Origin: Candidatus Lustribacter telmatis
Lineage (GTDB): Bacteria; Vulcanimicrobiota; Vulcanimicrobiia; Vulcanimicrobiales; Vulcanimicrobiaceae
Length of the DNA: 64,000 nucleotides
NCBI GenBank assembly: GCA_003164045.1
Contig: PLRU01000034.1
Location: forward strand, 260,827-324,826
Direction: 5' to 3'
Every line of letters starts with the position of its first letter. Position 1 is the first letter of the stretch. This document shows, piece after piece, positions 1-6,867 of this stretch. The position numbers and the translations under genes were made by a program. The notes under the pieces are model-generated. The model did not search any database, was not told the origin of the DNA, and saw only the letters and a list, made by a program, of their open reading frames with translations.

Positions 1-690
1 GAGTGGAAAGAGGGCGAGACCAAGGGCGGATTCGCGGCGGCGGCGCCGAGCGCGGCCCGCGTGGTGGCCGGGCACTATCCCGACGCCGACTTCACCGCGT
101 ACACCGAACTCTTACATCAAACCGACCGCCTCGACTCGGCCGACCTCGAACCCGAAGACGTCACCGATCCGAAGGGCTGGATCCTCGTCGGCTACACGCT
201 CGATCCGCGCACCGGTATGGCGCGCTATCGCGACTATTTCAAACATGTGCTCGATCTGGTCACGAAAAATCCGAACGATCCCGATGCGGTGCTGGCCGAT
301 TCGCAAGTCGCCGAGCGCGTCGCGATCCTGCGCGATCAGCAGTGGTCGTTCATGGAACACCTCATCGAAACGAGCCACGCCGACGGCAACGTGATCGTCA
401 CCGACGTGCGCGGTCTCAACGCCGCACCGCTCGGCAACCGCTTCTTCATCTACACGCTCTTTCCCGAAGCGAACGTGTCGGTGCGCATCGCCGACGGGGC
501 GAACAATGCATTCAACAGCATTCAAGTCGGACACAGCATCTTTAACCGCACGTGCAAGACCAGCGTCGGCGCCTTGATGGACCACTACGGCGGCGGCGGC
601 CACTTCGGCGCGGGCACGTGCCAACCGCTGCCGGCTGATGCAGACCGCGTACTCGGCGAGATCGTTTCGATTCTCAAAAAGAACGGCTGA
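1..690 (+). CDS. DHH-family phosphoesterase, C-terminal part (cut by window start)
   Basis: The reading frame is open to the first base, so the N-terminus with the DHH metal-binding motifs lies outside the window. What remains ends in a DHHA1-type substrate-binding domain with the Gly-rich signature GGGGHFGAGT near the C-terminus. Proteins of this family (NrnA/Bacillus pAp phosphatase, nanoRNase, exopolyphosphatase-like) hydrolyse phosphoester bonds in nanoRNA, pAp or cyclic dinucleotide products in the cytoplasm. The stop lies six bases before motA, so the two are probably co-transcribed. A link between pGpG/nanoRNA turnover and motility would be plausible but is inference. The exact substrate cannot be assigned without the N-terminal half. 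Confidence 0.75.
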   Translation, partial: EWKEGETKGGFAAAAPSAARVVAGHYPDADFTAYTELLHQTDRLDSADLEPEDVTDPKGWILVGYTLDPRTGMARYRDYFKHVLDLVTKNPNDPDAVLADSQVAERVAILRDQQWSFMEHLIETSHADGNVIVTDVRGLNAAPLGNRFFIYTLFPEANVSVRIADGANNAFNSIQVGHSIFNRTCKTSVGALMDHYGGGGHFGAGTCQPLPADADRVLGEIVSILKKNG

Positions 691-696
691 TCTGCC

Positions 697-1602
697 GTGC
701 TGGTGATCATCGGCTGGGTCGTCGTTACCATCTGCGTGTTCGGTAGCTTCATCCTCGGCGGCGGTCACATTCTCGCTCTTCTCCAACCCTTCGAATTCAT
801 GTGCATTTTCGGTGCGGCGATCGGCGCGTTCGTCGTGAGCAATCCGCCGAAGACGCTGCGCGCGTGCGCGAAAGCCGTGCCCTCGTGCTTCAAGAACACC
901 GATTTCAGCAAGACCAAATTCTTGCAGCTGATCGCGCTGCTCTTTGAGTTGCTGCAGAAATCGCGCCAAGAGGGCCTGCTCGCGCTCGAAGCCGACGTCA
1001 ACGATCCCGAGGCGAGCCCGATCTTCAGCAAATATCCGACGATCAAGGAAGATCCGCACCTGCTCGAGTTCATCAACGACTACTTGCGCATGATGCTCAG
1101 CGGCAACCTCAACGTCCTCGAGATCCAAGAACTGATGGACAACGAACTCCAAACGCATCACGACGAAGCGCTGATCCCGGCAACGGCGATTCAACGCATC
1201 GCCGACGCACTGCCCGCGTTCGGTATCGTCGCCGCGGTCATGGGCGTCGTGCATACGATGGGCTCGGTCGGTGCACCGCCGAAGGTCCTCGGCGAAATGG
1301 TTGCCGCAGCGCTCGTCGGCACGTTCCTCGGCATTTTGCTCGGCTACGGCTTCGTCGGTCCGCTCGCGAGCTTACTCGAAGCGAAAGCGCAAGAGAACGC
1401 CAAGCCGTACGAATGCGTGCGGTCGGTGCTGCTCGCCTCGATGAGCGGCTACTCGCCGACCGTCGCCGTCGAGTTCGGCCGCAAGGTGCTCTTCTCAACC
1501 GATCGCCCGAGCTTCGAAGAACTCGAAGACGCGGTACGCGCGACCAAAGAACCGCCGGTGTCGGCCACCGGCCTGCCCGACGCGACGCCGACGCCGGCGT
1601 AG
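697..1602 (+). CDS. motA: flagellar motor stator protein MotA
   Basis: Inner-membrane stator subunit that couples ion flow to flagellar rotation together with MotB. The 301-residue protein has the four-helix MotA layout: two helices in the first 50 residues, a cytoplasmic loop, and two helices around 172-225. Functional residues sit at the same numbers as in E. coli MotA: Arg90 and Glu98 in the loop and Pro173 and Pro222 at the third and fourth helices. The start is GTG, with no clear ribosome binding site, six bases after the upstream phosphoesterase, suggesting translational coupling. motB follows after nine bases. Ion specificity (H+ or Na+) cannot be read from this alone. Confidence 0.95.
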   Translation: MLVIIGWVVVTICVFGSFILGGGHILALLQPFEFMCIFGAAIGAFVVSNPPKTLRACAKAVPSCFKNTDFSKTKFLQLIALLFELLQKSRQEGLLALEADVNDPEASPIFSKYPTIKEDPHLLEFINDYLRMMLSGNLNVLEIQELMDNELQTHHDEALIPATAIQRIADALPAFGIVAAVMGVVHTMGSVGAPPKVLGEMVAAALVGTFLGILLGYGFVGPLASLLEAKAQENAKPYECVRSVLLASMSGYSPTVAVEFGRKVLFSTDRPSFEELEDAVRATKEPPVSATGLPDATPTPA

Positions 1603-1611
1603 GCGCCGCGG

Positions 1612-2628
1612 ATGGATGACCGCCCGGACGAGCACGAACCGGAGAATGTCGAGAACGAGATTGCCGGCGACGGCGTAGCGGACGTCGACGTTACGGGCGA
1701 GGCTGCGGCCGGACCGGTACGCGACACCGAGGCCGAAGACGCAGCCGCAAAATACGGACCGAAGACGTTCGTCTCGGGTTCGGTGCCCTCGCTCTCGCAC
1801 GTGCGCGCGCCCACGATCGTCATTCGCCGCAAGCGCCGCGGCGACCACGCCGCCGCGCACGGCGGTTCGTGGAAGATCGCGTACGCGGATTTCGTCACCG
1901 CGATGATGGCGTTCTTTCTCTTGATGTGGCTGCTCTCGTCGACCAACGTGGGCGATCTGCAAGGGATCGCCGATTATTTCAATCGCCCGCTCAACGCGCT
2001 GTTCACGCAAGGTCCGGGAACGACGGCGACGACCGCACCGCAAACCGAAAAAGAGAACGACGAGAAGCGCCGCAAGGATGAAGATGCGCAACTCCAAGCG
2101 CTCAAGACGAAGCTGGAAGCGACCATCGATCAGAGTCCCAAACTCAAGGCGTTCAAGAACCAGATCAAGATCGACATCACGAGCGAAGGCCTGCGTATTC
2201 AGATCATCGACGATCAGAACCGTCCGATGTTCGATAAGGGCGACGCGGTGCTCAAGAATTACACGAAGGATATTCTCGATCAGATCGGACCGACGCTCAA
2301 CGCCGTTCCCAACCACATTTCGATCGCCGGCCACACCGATGCGCTCCCCTATCGCGGCATGGTGAACGGCTACTCGAATTGGGAACTTTCGAGCGAGCGC
2401 GCCAACGCCGCGCGGCGCCAGCTGCTCGAAGGCGGGATGCACGCGACGAAGATCTTGCAGATTCGGGGGCTGGCCGACGCGCTGCCGTTCTTGAAAAACG
2501 ATCCGACGAACCCGTCGAACCGGCGCATCAGCATCGTGGTGCTCAATGCCCAGGCCGAAGCGAATTTTCTGCGCGACGGCCAGCAAACGGCTCCCAGCCC
2601 GCTCCCAGAGACAAGCGCCTCTCCTTAA
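1612..2628 (+). CDS. motB: flagellar motor stator protein MotB
   Basis: Partner of MotA; anchors the stator to peptidoglycan and carries the ion-binding acid. A long acidic N-terminal tail (about 60 residues) and a basic patch RRKRR precede the motif HGGSWKIAYADFVTAMMAFF; the ion-binding aspartate is Asp93 at the start of the single transmembrane helix (about 92-111). A plug/linker follows, then a C-terminal OmpA-like peptidoglycan-binding domain (about 200-320) with GHTDALP and NRRISIVVL. The 338-residue length and the extended acidic N-terminus are longer than enteric MotB. The gene lies nine bases behind motA in the same operon. Confidence 0.95.
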   Translation: MDDRPDEHEPENVENEIAGDGVADVDVTGEAAAGPVRDTEAEDAAAKYGPKTFVSGSVPSLSHVRAPTIVIRRKRRGDHAAAHGGSWKIAYADFVTAMMAFFLLMWLLSSTNVGDLQGIADYFNRPLNALFTQGPGTTATTAPQTEKENDEKRRKDEDAQLQALKTKLEATIDQSPKLKAFKNQIKIDITSEGLRIQIIDDQNRPMFDKGDAVLKNYTKDILDQIGPTLNAVPNHISIAGHTDALPYRGMVNGYSNWELSSERANAARRQLLEGGMHATKILQIRGLADALPFLKNDPTNPSNRRISIVVLNAQAEANFLRDGQQTAPSPLPETSASP

Positions 2629-2678
2629 AATTCGAAAGAGTCGCACCCTTTGGAAAAGTGGGTACGTTTCTCGCACAT

Positions 2679-3329
2679 ATGACTAGACTTATCGCCGCCC
2701 TCATTGCGGCACTTTTCATCGCCGCACCGCTTGCGGCCGATGCCCAGATCGCGCCGGATGGTCCCTCGTATGCCGATGATTCGGCCTACGGTGGAGAGGC
2801 GCAAATCCACGGTCGCATCCTCAGCTTCGACGGCGCGTACAGCGTGGCGGTCAAAGACGAAAAAGGCTATGTCGACAACGTCCAGTTGCATCAAGGAACG
2901 ATCATCAATCCAACCGGGCTCACGCTAGCGCCGGGCATGATCGTGAGCATCATGGGCTACAACGCCGGCTCGTACTTTGCCGCGAACCAGATCGACACGC
3001 CGTATACGTTCTACGCCGGCTACCCGTACTACGCGGGTCATCCGTGGACGTACTATGGCCCCGGCGTCAGCCTCGGCTTCTTCTTCGGTAACCCGGGCTG
3101 GTGGCACGGCGGCGCGTTTATCGGATCGCCCCGCTTCGTCGGCGGCGCCCGCTACTACAGCAACGTCCGCGCGAACACGTTCTATCGCGGCGGCGGCTTC
3201 CAGGGCCATAACTACGTGGCGCCGGTCGCTCGCGGCGGCTATCGGGGTCCGCAAGGCGGCTACCGCGGGGGGAACCGTGGCGGAGCACCGCAGGGCGGCG
3301 ACCGCGGCGGTCACGACCACCACAACTAG
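2679..3329 (+). CDS. secreted Gly/Tyr/Trp-rich protein with small OB-like domain
   Basis: No named family recognised. The frame is open further upstream, but the ATG at 2679 is chosen because it gives a clean signal peptide (MTRLIAALIAALFIAAPLAADAQ). The mature protein has a beta-rich part with Val/Gly strands (about 45-105), then a segment full of Tyr, Phe and Trp (YAGYPYYAGHPWTYYGPG), and a C-terminal tail of Arg-Gly-Gly repeats ending in His (GGHDHHN). The layout suggests a periplasmic or surface protein. The RGG tail resembles low-complexity surface or nucleic-acid-sticky tails, but no function is claimed. It lies 50 bases after motB on the same strand and could be co-transcribed. Confidence 0.7.
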   Translation: MTRLIAALIAALFIAAPLAADAQIAPDGPSYADDSAYGGEAQIHGRILSFDGAYSVAVKDEKGYVDNVQLHQGTIINPTGLTLAPGMIVSIMGYNAGSYFAANQIDTPYTFYAGYPYYAGHPWTYYGPGVSLGFFFGNPGWWHGGAFIGSPRFVGGARYYSNVRANTFYRGGGFQGHNYVAPVARGGYRGPQGGYRGGNRGGAPQGGDRGGHDHHN

Positions 3330-3346
3330 CTAGGCACGGGCATCGT

Positions 3347-3364
3347 GGCGACGGAAACGTCGCC
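3347..3364. terminator. perfect GC hairpin with GAAA tetraloop between convergent genes
   Basis: A seven-base-pair perfect stem GGCGACG/CGTCGCC closes a GAAA tetraloop. It sits between the ends of the secreted protein gene and the convergent gene that ends at 3378. No T-run follows on either strand, so it is not a classical intrinsic terminator, but it could block 3' decay or act with Rho in both directions. Confidence 0.45.
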
Positions 3365-3377
3365 GCGAGCTTATGCG

Positions 3378-3917
3378 CTAGGCTTGGTAGTCGAGGATCG
3401 ACGAACCGACCGGCGCGTTCGCATAGGCGGTAAGCGTCTGATTCGCGGCGTTGTCACTGGCGGCAAGGATCGAGGCAACCGACGGCAAGTTGTTCAGTGC
3501 GCTCGAGGCTGAGCTCGTGGTGCCGGATGTCGAGGTGGCGGCCGGTGGGGTCGTCGATGTCGACGTGCTCGACTGCGACGCACCGAGCGTGCCCGGGTTA
3601 CCCGGCGTTCCCAAGAGCGTCGCGGCTTGGCCGAGGACGGCGTCCGCGTTCGCGAGGCCGGCTGACGGACTCAGAAACGAGGCGTAGAGCAACTCGGCCG
3701 TATCTTGCTGCTGGAGCGTATCGAATTCGGCTTGGTACGAGCTGATCGAACCCGCGGCCGCTTTAGCCGCATCGGAGCTCGGATCCGGCGCCGCGCCGGT
3801 CGAAAGCAACGAGGCCCCGACCGCTGACAAGCCGCCGTTGGGCAGCGAGTTCGTCGTCAACGAACTCGACGTGCCGGAAGATGCCGGTGACGAACCGATG
3901 GAAGATATGCCGCTCAT
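3378..3917 (-). CDS. Ser/Thr/Ala-rich hypothetical protein
   Basis: No family recognised. The 179-residue product has no signal peptide or membrane helix. It is made of Ser/Thr/Gly/Ala/Pro-rich tracts around a more ordinary central helix (about 57-95: SYQAEFDTLQQQDTAELLYA). The composition resembles disordered flagellar accessory or export-substrate proteins, and its position next to motAB makes a motility role conceivable, but that is inference. It is divergent to the Rieske oxygenase gene. Codon use is GC-biased like its neighbours, supporting a real gene. Confidence 0.55.
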   Translation of the reverse strand: MSGISSIGSSPASSGTSSSLTTNSLPNGGLSAVGASLLSTGAAPDPSSDAAKAAAGSISSYQAEFDTLQQQDTAELLYASFLSPSAGLANADAVLGQAATLLGTPGNPGTLGASQSSTSTSTTPPAATSTSGTTSSASSALNNLPSVASILAASDNAANQTLTAYANAPVGSSILDYQA

Positions 3918-4031
3918 ACCACCTAGGATACCACTCCGTTGCCCGGAGGTGTCTGGGAAGCAAGCAGCTTAACGGATTTGTGACGGCCATCTCCGAAAAT
4001 GAGCCGCCACGCACTCCTGCGGAGGTGGCCG

Positions 4032-5078
4032 ATGCTCGTCAAAAACGCCTGGTACGTTGCCGCTTGGGCCGATGAACTGGGAGCAGCACCGCTCGGCCGC
4101 CGGATTTGCGACGAAGCGGTCGTTCTCTTCCGCGATGCGGCCGGCCGCGCGTCGGCCCTCGCCGACTACTGTTGCCATCGCAGCGCCCCGCTCAGTGCCG
4201 GCAAGGTCGTCGAGACCGGTCTCGAGTGCGGCTATCACGGCATGGTGTACGGCGGCGACGGTGCGTGTGTGAGCATCCCGGGCCAAGTCCACATTCCGCC
4301 CAAAGCGCGCGTGCGCAACTACCCGCTGGTCGAAAAAGACGCGCTGCTCTGGATTTGGATGGGCCACGCGAGTCAAGCCGATCCCGCGCAGATCGTCGAC
4401 TATCCGTTTCACAACGACACTGCGAATTGGCCGCACAAACACACGATGTATGAGATCGCCGGCAGCGCGAACCTGATGGTCGACAACCTGATGGATCTCA
4501 CGCACTTGGCGTACGTCCACACGACGACGATCGGCGGCAACGCCAAAGCGCACGTCGAGGCGATCATGCAGACGACGCCGACCGAGACCGGCTTGAAGTT
4601 CACGCGTTGGATGCTCGAAACGGCGCCGCCGCCGACGTATCGTAAAGGCGCGCCGCAACTCGCCGACAAGATCGATCGCTGGCAAGAGTTCGAGTTCATC
4701 GCACCCGGCGCCGTACTGCAATATACCGGCGCCACCGACGCCGGAACCGGCGCCTACGATCGCGGGATCCGCGACGGCGGCTTTCAGCTGCGCATCTTCC
4801 ACGGCCTCACGCCCGCTACGGAGACGACCTGCTATTACTTCTGGTCGGGCGCGAACGGCTATCGCCAGAACGAACCCCAAGCGACGCTCGATCTCTACAA
4901 CGAACTCGAGGTTGCGTTCAAAGAAGACGTGCGCATCGTCGGCTTGCAACAAGCGCGGCTAAGCGAAGTCGGCGAAGATGTCTTGATCAACATCGTCGCC
5001 GACGGCGCGCGCGTACACATGCGCCGCGTTATCGAAAAGCTGCTTGCTAAAGAAAACGCGGCGCCCGTTCTGGTTTAG
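4032..5078 (+). CDS. Rieske non-heme iron oxygenase, VanA-like
   Basis: Cytoplasmic mononuclear-iron monooxygenase or O-demethylase oxygenase subunit. The Rieske [2Fe-2S] ligands are Cys47-x-His49 and Cys66-x2-His69; the catalytic Fe ligands fit Asp155-x2-His158-x4-His163 in DNLMDLTHLAYVH. The length (348 aa) matches vanillate O-demethylase and related family members. The start at 4032 is preferred over an ATG 33 bases upstream because GGAGGT lies just ahead of it. No ferredoxin or VanB-type reductase is present in the window, so the electron donor must be encoded elsewhere. Likely substrates are methoxylated aromatics such as vanillate, which would feed the protocatechuate branch, but other aromatics are possible. 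It shares its stop bases with the convergent gene. Confidence 0.88.
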   Translation: MLVKNAWYVAAWADELGAAPLGRRICDEAVVLFRDAAGRASALADYCCHRSAPLSAGKVVETGLECGYHGMVYGGDGACVSIPGQVHIPPKARVRNYPLVEKDALLWIWMGHASQADPAQIVDYPFHNDTANWPHKHTMYEIAGSANLMVDNLMDLTHLAYVHTTTIGGNAKAHVEAIMQTTPTETGLKFTRWMLETAPPPTYRKGAPQLADKIDRWQEFEFIAPGAVLQYTGATDAGTGAYDRGIRDGGFQLRIFHGLTPATETTCYYFWSGANGYRQNEPQATLDLYNELEVAFKEDVRIVGLQQARLSEVGEDVLINIVADGARVHMRRVIEKLLAKENAAPVLV

Positions 5079-5605
5079 GAAACGAAGTCTTTGTAGGGTT
5101 CGGTCGACTTCGTGAGCGTGTACTCGAGGATCGCAACGTGCGTCGTTTCGACGCCGAGGATCGATGCCGCGACCTTCGCGAGGCCTCGGTCCGAGAGATT
5201 CGGGATGCTCGAGAGATAGGCCGTCGCGGCGCCGCGTTCGAGCGTCTCGGCGAACTTCAGGATGTCGCCCTCGGATTTGAGCGGCGGATAGGTAATCGCC
5301 AGCACGCCGGTCGACGGCGTCATGCCGGCAGCCTTGATCGCGCCCTCGAGCGCATCGCGATGCGCCATGTGGTCGGCCATGAAGCCCTTGGCCACGGCCA
5401 ACACGCCCGGCGAGAGCAATCCGGTGCCGGCGGCGTCGGTGTACGCTTTGATTGCGGTACGTTCCGACATCGCGGCGGATTGCAGAATTTTGATGTCGCC
5501 TTCACTCGCGGCTTCGGCTGCGGTGATGAACGGCCCGAGAAGGCTGGGCCCGATCATCGCCAGGGCCGTACCGGTGCCGAGAAGCTTTGCCCGGGAAACC
5601 TGCAT
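5075..5605 (-). CDS. exported ferritin-like domain protein
   Basis: 176 residues with an N-terminal export signal (about 1-32, ending near AAEAAS) and a four-helix ferritin-like body. Candidate diiron ligands are the Glu in AMSERTAIKAY, the helix ADHMAHRDAL and the later ExxH in VETTHVAILEY. Exported ferritin-like proteins of this kind (DUF4439/Ferritin_2-like) are often found in oxidative-stress or desiccation contexts, but few have a tested role. A purine-rich stretch precedes the ATG on the minus strand. Its stop overlaps the Rieske oxygenase stop by four bases. Function beyond the fold is not assigned. Confidence 0.65.
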   Translation of the reverse strand: MQVSRAKLLGTGTALAMIGPSLLGPFITAAEAASEGDIKILQSAAMSERTAIKAYTDAAGTGLLSPGVLAVAKGFMADHMAHRDALEGAIKAAGMTPSTGVLAITYPPLKSEGDILKFAETLERGAATAYLSSIPNLSDRGLAKVAASILGVETTHVAILEYTLTKSTEPYKDFVS

Positions 5606-5638
5606 GGAAACTCTCCTTCGATAAAAACCGTGTGGCCC

Positions 5639-6817
5639 TTAAACGAGCGAGAGGCCGTTCCGGATTGCGACCGGGGGGACGTCGATCCAGCGCCGTTCGC
5701 GCCATGCCTGCAAGCCGAGCTCCGCGAGTTGCACGCCCTGCGCTCCGGAAACGAAGTCGAACTGATGCGGTTCGTCGAGGACGACGTGTTTGAGGAACTG
5801 CGCCCACTGCGCGTAGAAGCCGTTCTCGAAGACCTCGTTGTCGGGCACCTCGGTCCAGCCGCCGTAGAAGTCGATCGTGTTCGGAATATCGGGATTCCAC
5901 ACCGGGCGCGGCGTGTTGACGCGGTGCTGCACCTTACAGTCGCGCAGGCCGACGATCGCGCTGCCGAGCGTTCCGTCGATCTGGAACTGCACGAGCTCGT
6001 CGCGATAGACGCGCGTGCACCACGACGAGTTGATCTGCGCGATGATCCCGCCGTCGATCTCGAACATACCGTAGGCCGCGTCGTCGGCCGTGCCCGGATA
6101 GGCATCGCCGTTTTCGTCGATGCGCGTGGGAATGTGCGTCGCGCCGACGCACGAGACCGAACGCACCGGGCCGAGCAGGTTCTCGAGGACGTAGCGCCAG
6201 TGGCAAAACATGTCGATCATGATTCCGCCGCCTTCCGCGGCGCGGTAATTCCACGAGGGGCGCTGGGCCGGCTGGCCCCAATCGCCTTCGAACACCCAAT
6301 AGCCGAACTCGCCGCGCAGCGAGAGGATGCGGCCGAAGAAGCCGCTCTCGATCAAGCGCTTGAGTTTGAGAAATCCCGGCAAGTAGAGTTTGTCGTGCAC
6401 GATGCCGTTCTTCACGCCGGCGGCGCGCGCGAGTTCGGCCAGACGCAGCGCTTGCGCGTAGGTCGACGCGAGCGGCTTTTCGCAGTACACGTGTTTGCCG
6501 GCGGCAATCGCTTTCTCGATCAAGCCGGCGCGCGCGCCGGTCGTCGCCGAATCGAAAAAGATCTCGCAGCCGGGATCGGCGATCGCGGCGTCAACGTCGG
6601 TCGTCCAGCGTTCGATGCCGTGGGCGTGGGCGATCGCCTCGACCTTGGCCGCGTTGCGGCCGACGAGCAGCGGCTCGGGCCAAATCACCGTGCCGTCGCC
6701 GGCGGGGAGTCCGCCGCGGTTGCGCATCTCGACGATCGAGCGGATCAAGTGCTGGTTGAGTCCCATGCGGCCCGTGATGCCGTTCATCGCGATGCCGACC
6801 GTCCGTTTCGTGGCCAT
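5639..6817 (-). CDS. Gfo/Idh/MocA family oxidoreductase
   Basis: NAD(P)-dependent dehydrogenase of sugars, inositols or related polyols. The N-terminal Rossmann fold begins at once (GIAMNGITGRMGLNQH), and the family signature EKPLAST, with the conserved Glu-Lys-Pro catalytic/cofactor lysine, is present. The C-terminal half is the typical beta-sheet substrate domain. The start at 6817 is chosen over an ATG 96 bases upstream because the fold begins directly after MATKRTV and the longer version would run across the neighbouring promoter. 392 aa is slightly long for the family. It is divergent from the aminopeptidase gene with only 50 bases between starts. The substrate is unknown. Confidence 0.85.
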   Translation of the reverse strand: MATKRTVGIAMNGITGRMGLNQHLIRSIVEMRNRGGLPAGDGTVIWPEPLLVGRNAAKVEAIAHAHGIERWTTDVDAAIADPGCEIFFDSATTGARAGLIEKAIAAGKHVYCEKPLASTYAQALRLAELARAAGVKNGIVHDKLYLPGFLKLKRLIESGFFGRILSLRGEFGYWVFEGDWGQPAQRPSWNYRAAEGGGIMIDMFCHWRYVLENLLGPVRSVSCVGATHIPTRIDENGDAYPGTADDAAYGMFEIDGGIIAQINSSWCTRVYRDELVQFQIDGTLGSAIVGLRDCKVQHRVNTPRPVWNPDIPNTIDFYGGWTEVPDNEVFENGFYAQWAQFLKHVVLDEPHQFDFVSGAQGVQLAELGLQAWRERRWIDVPPVAIRNGLSLV

Positions 6818-6867
6818 ACCGCGCGCTTCGCGCAGGTCGGGCGCAACGCCCGCCCGCAGTTCCCGAT

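Noticed and set aside
112-1254. 380-residue open frame on the minus strand under the phosphoesterase and motA
   Set aside because: Arg/His/Asp-biased composition with no known motif; antisense shadow of two well-supported genes.
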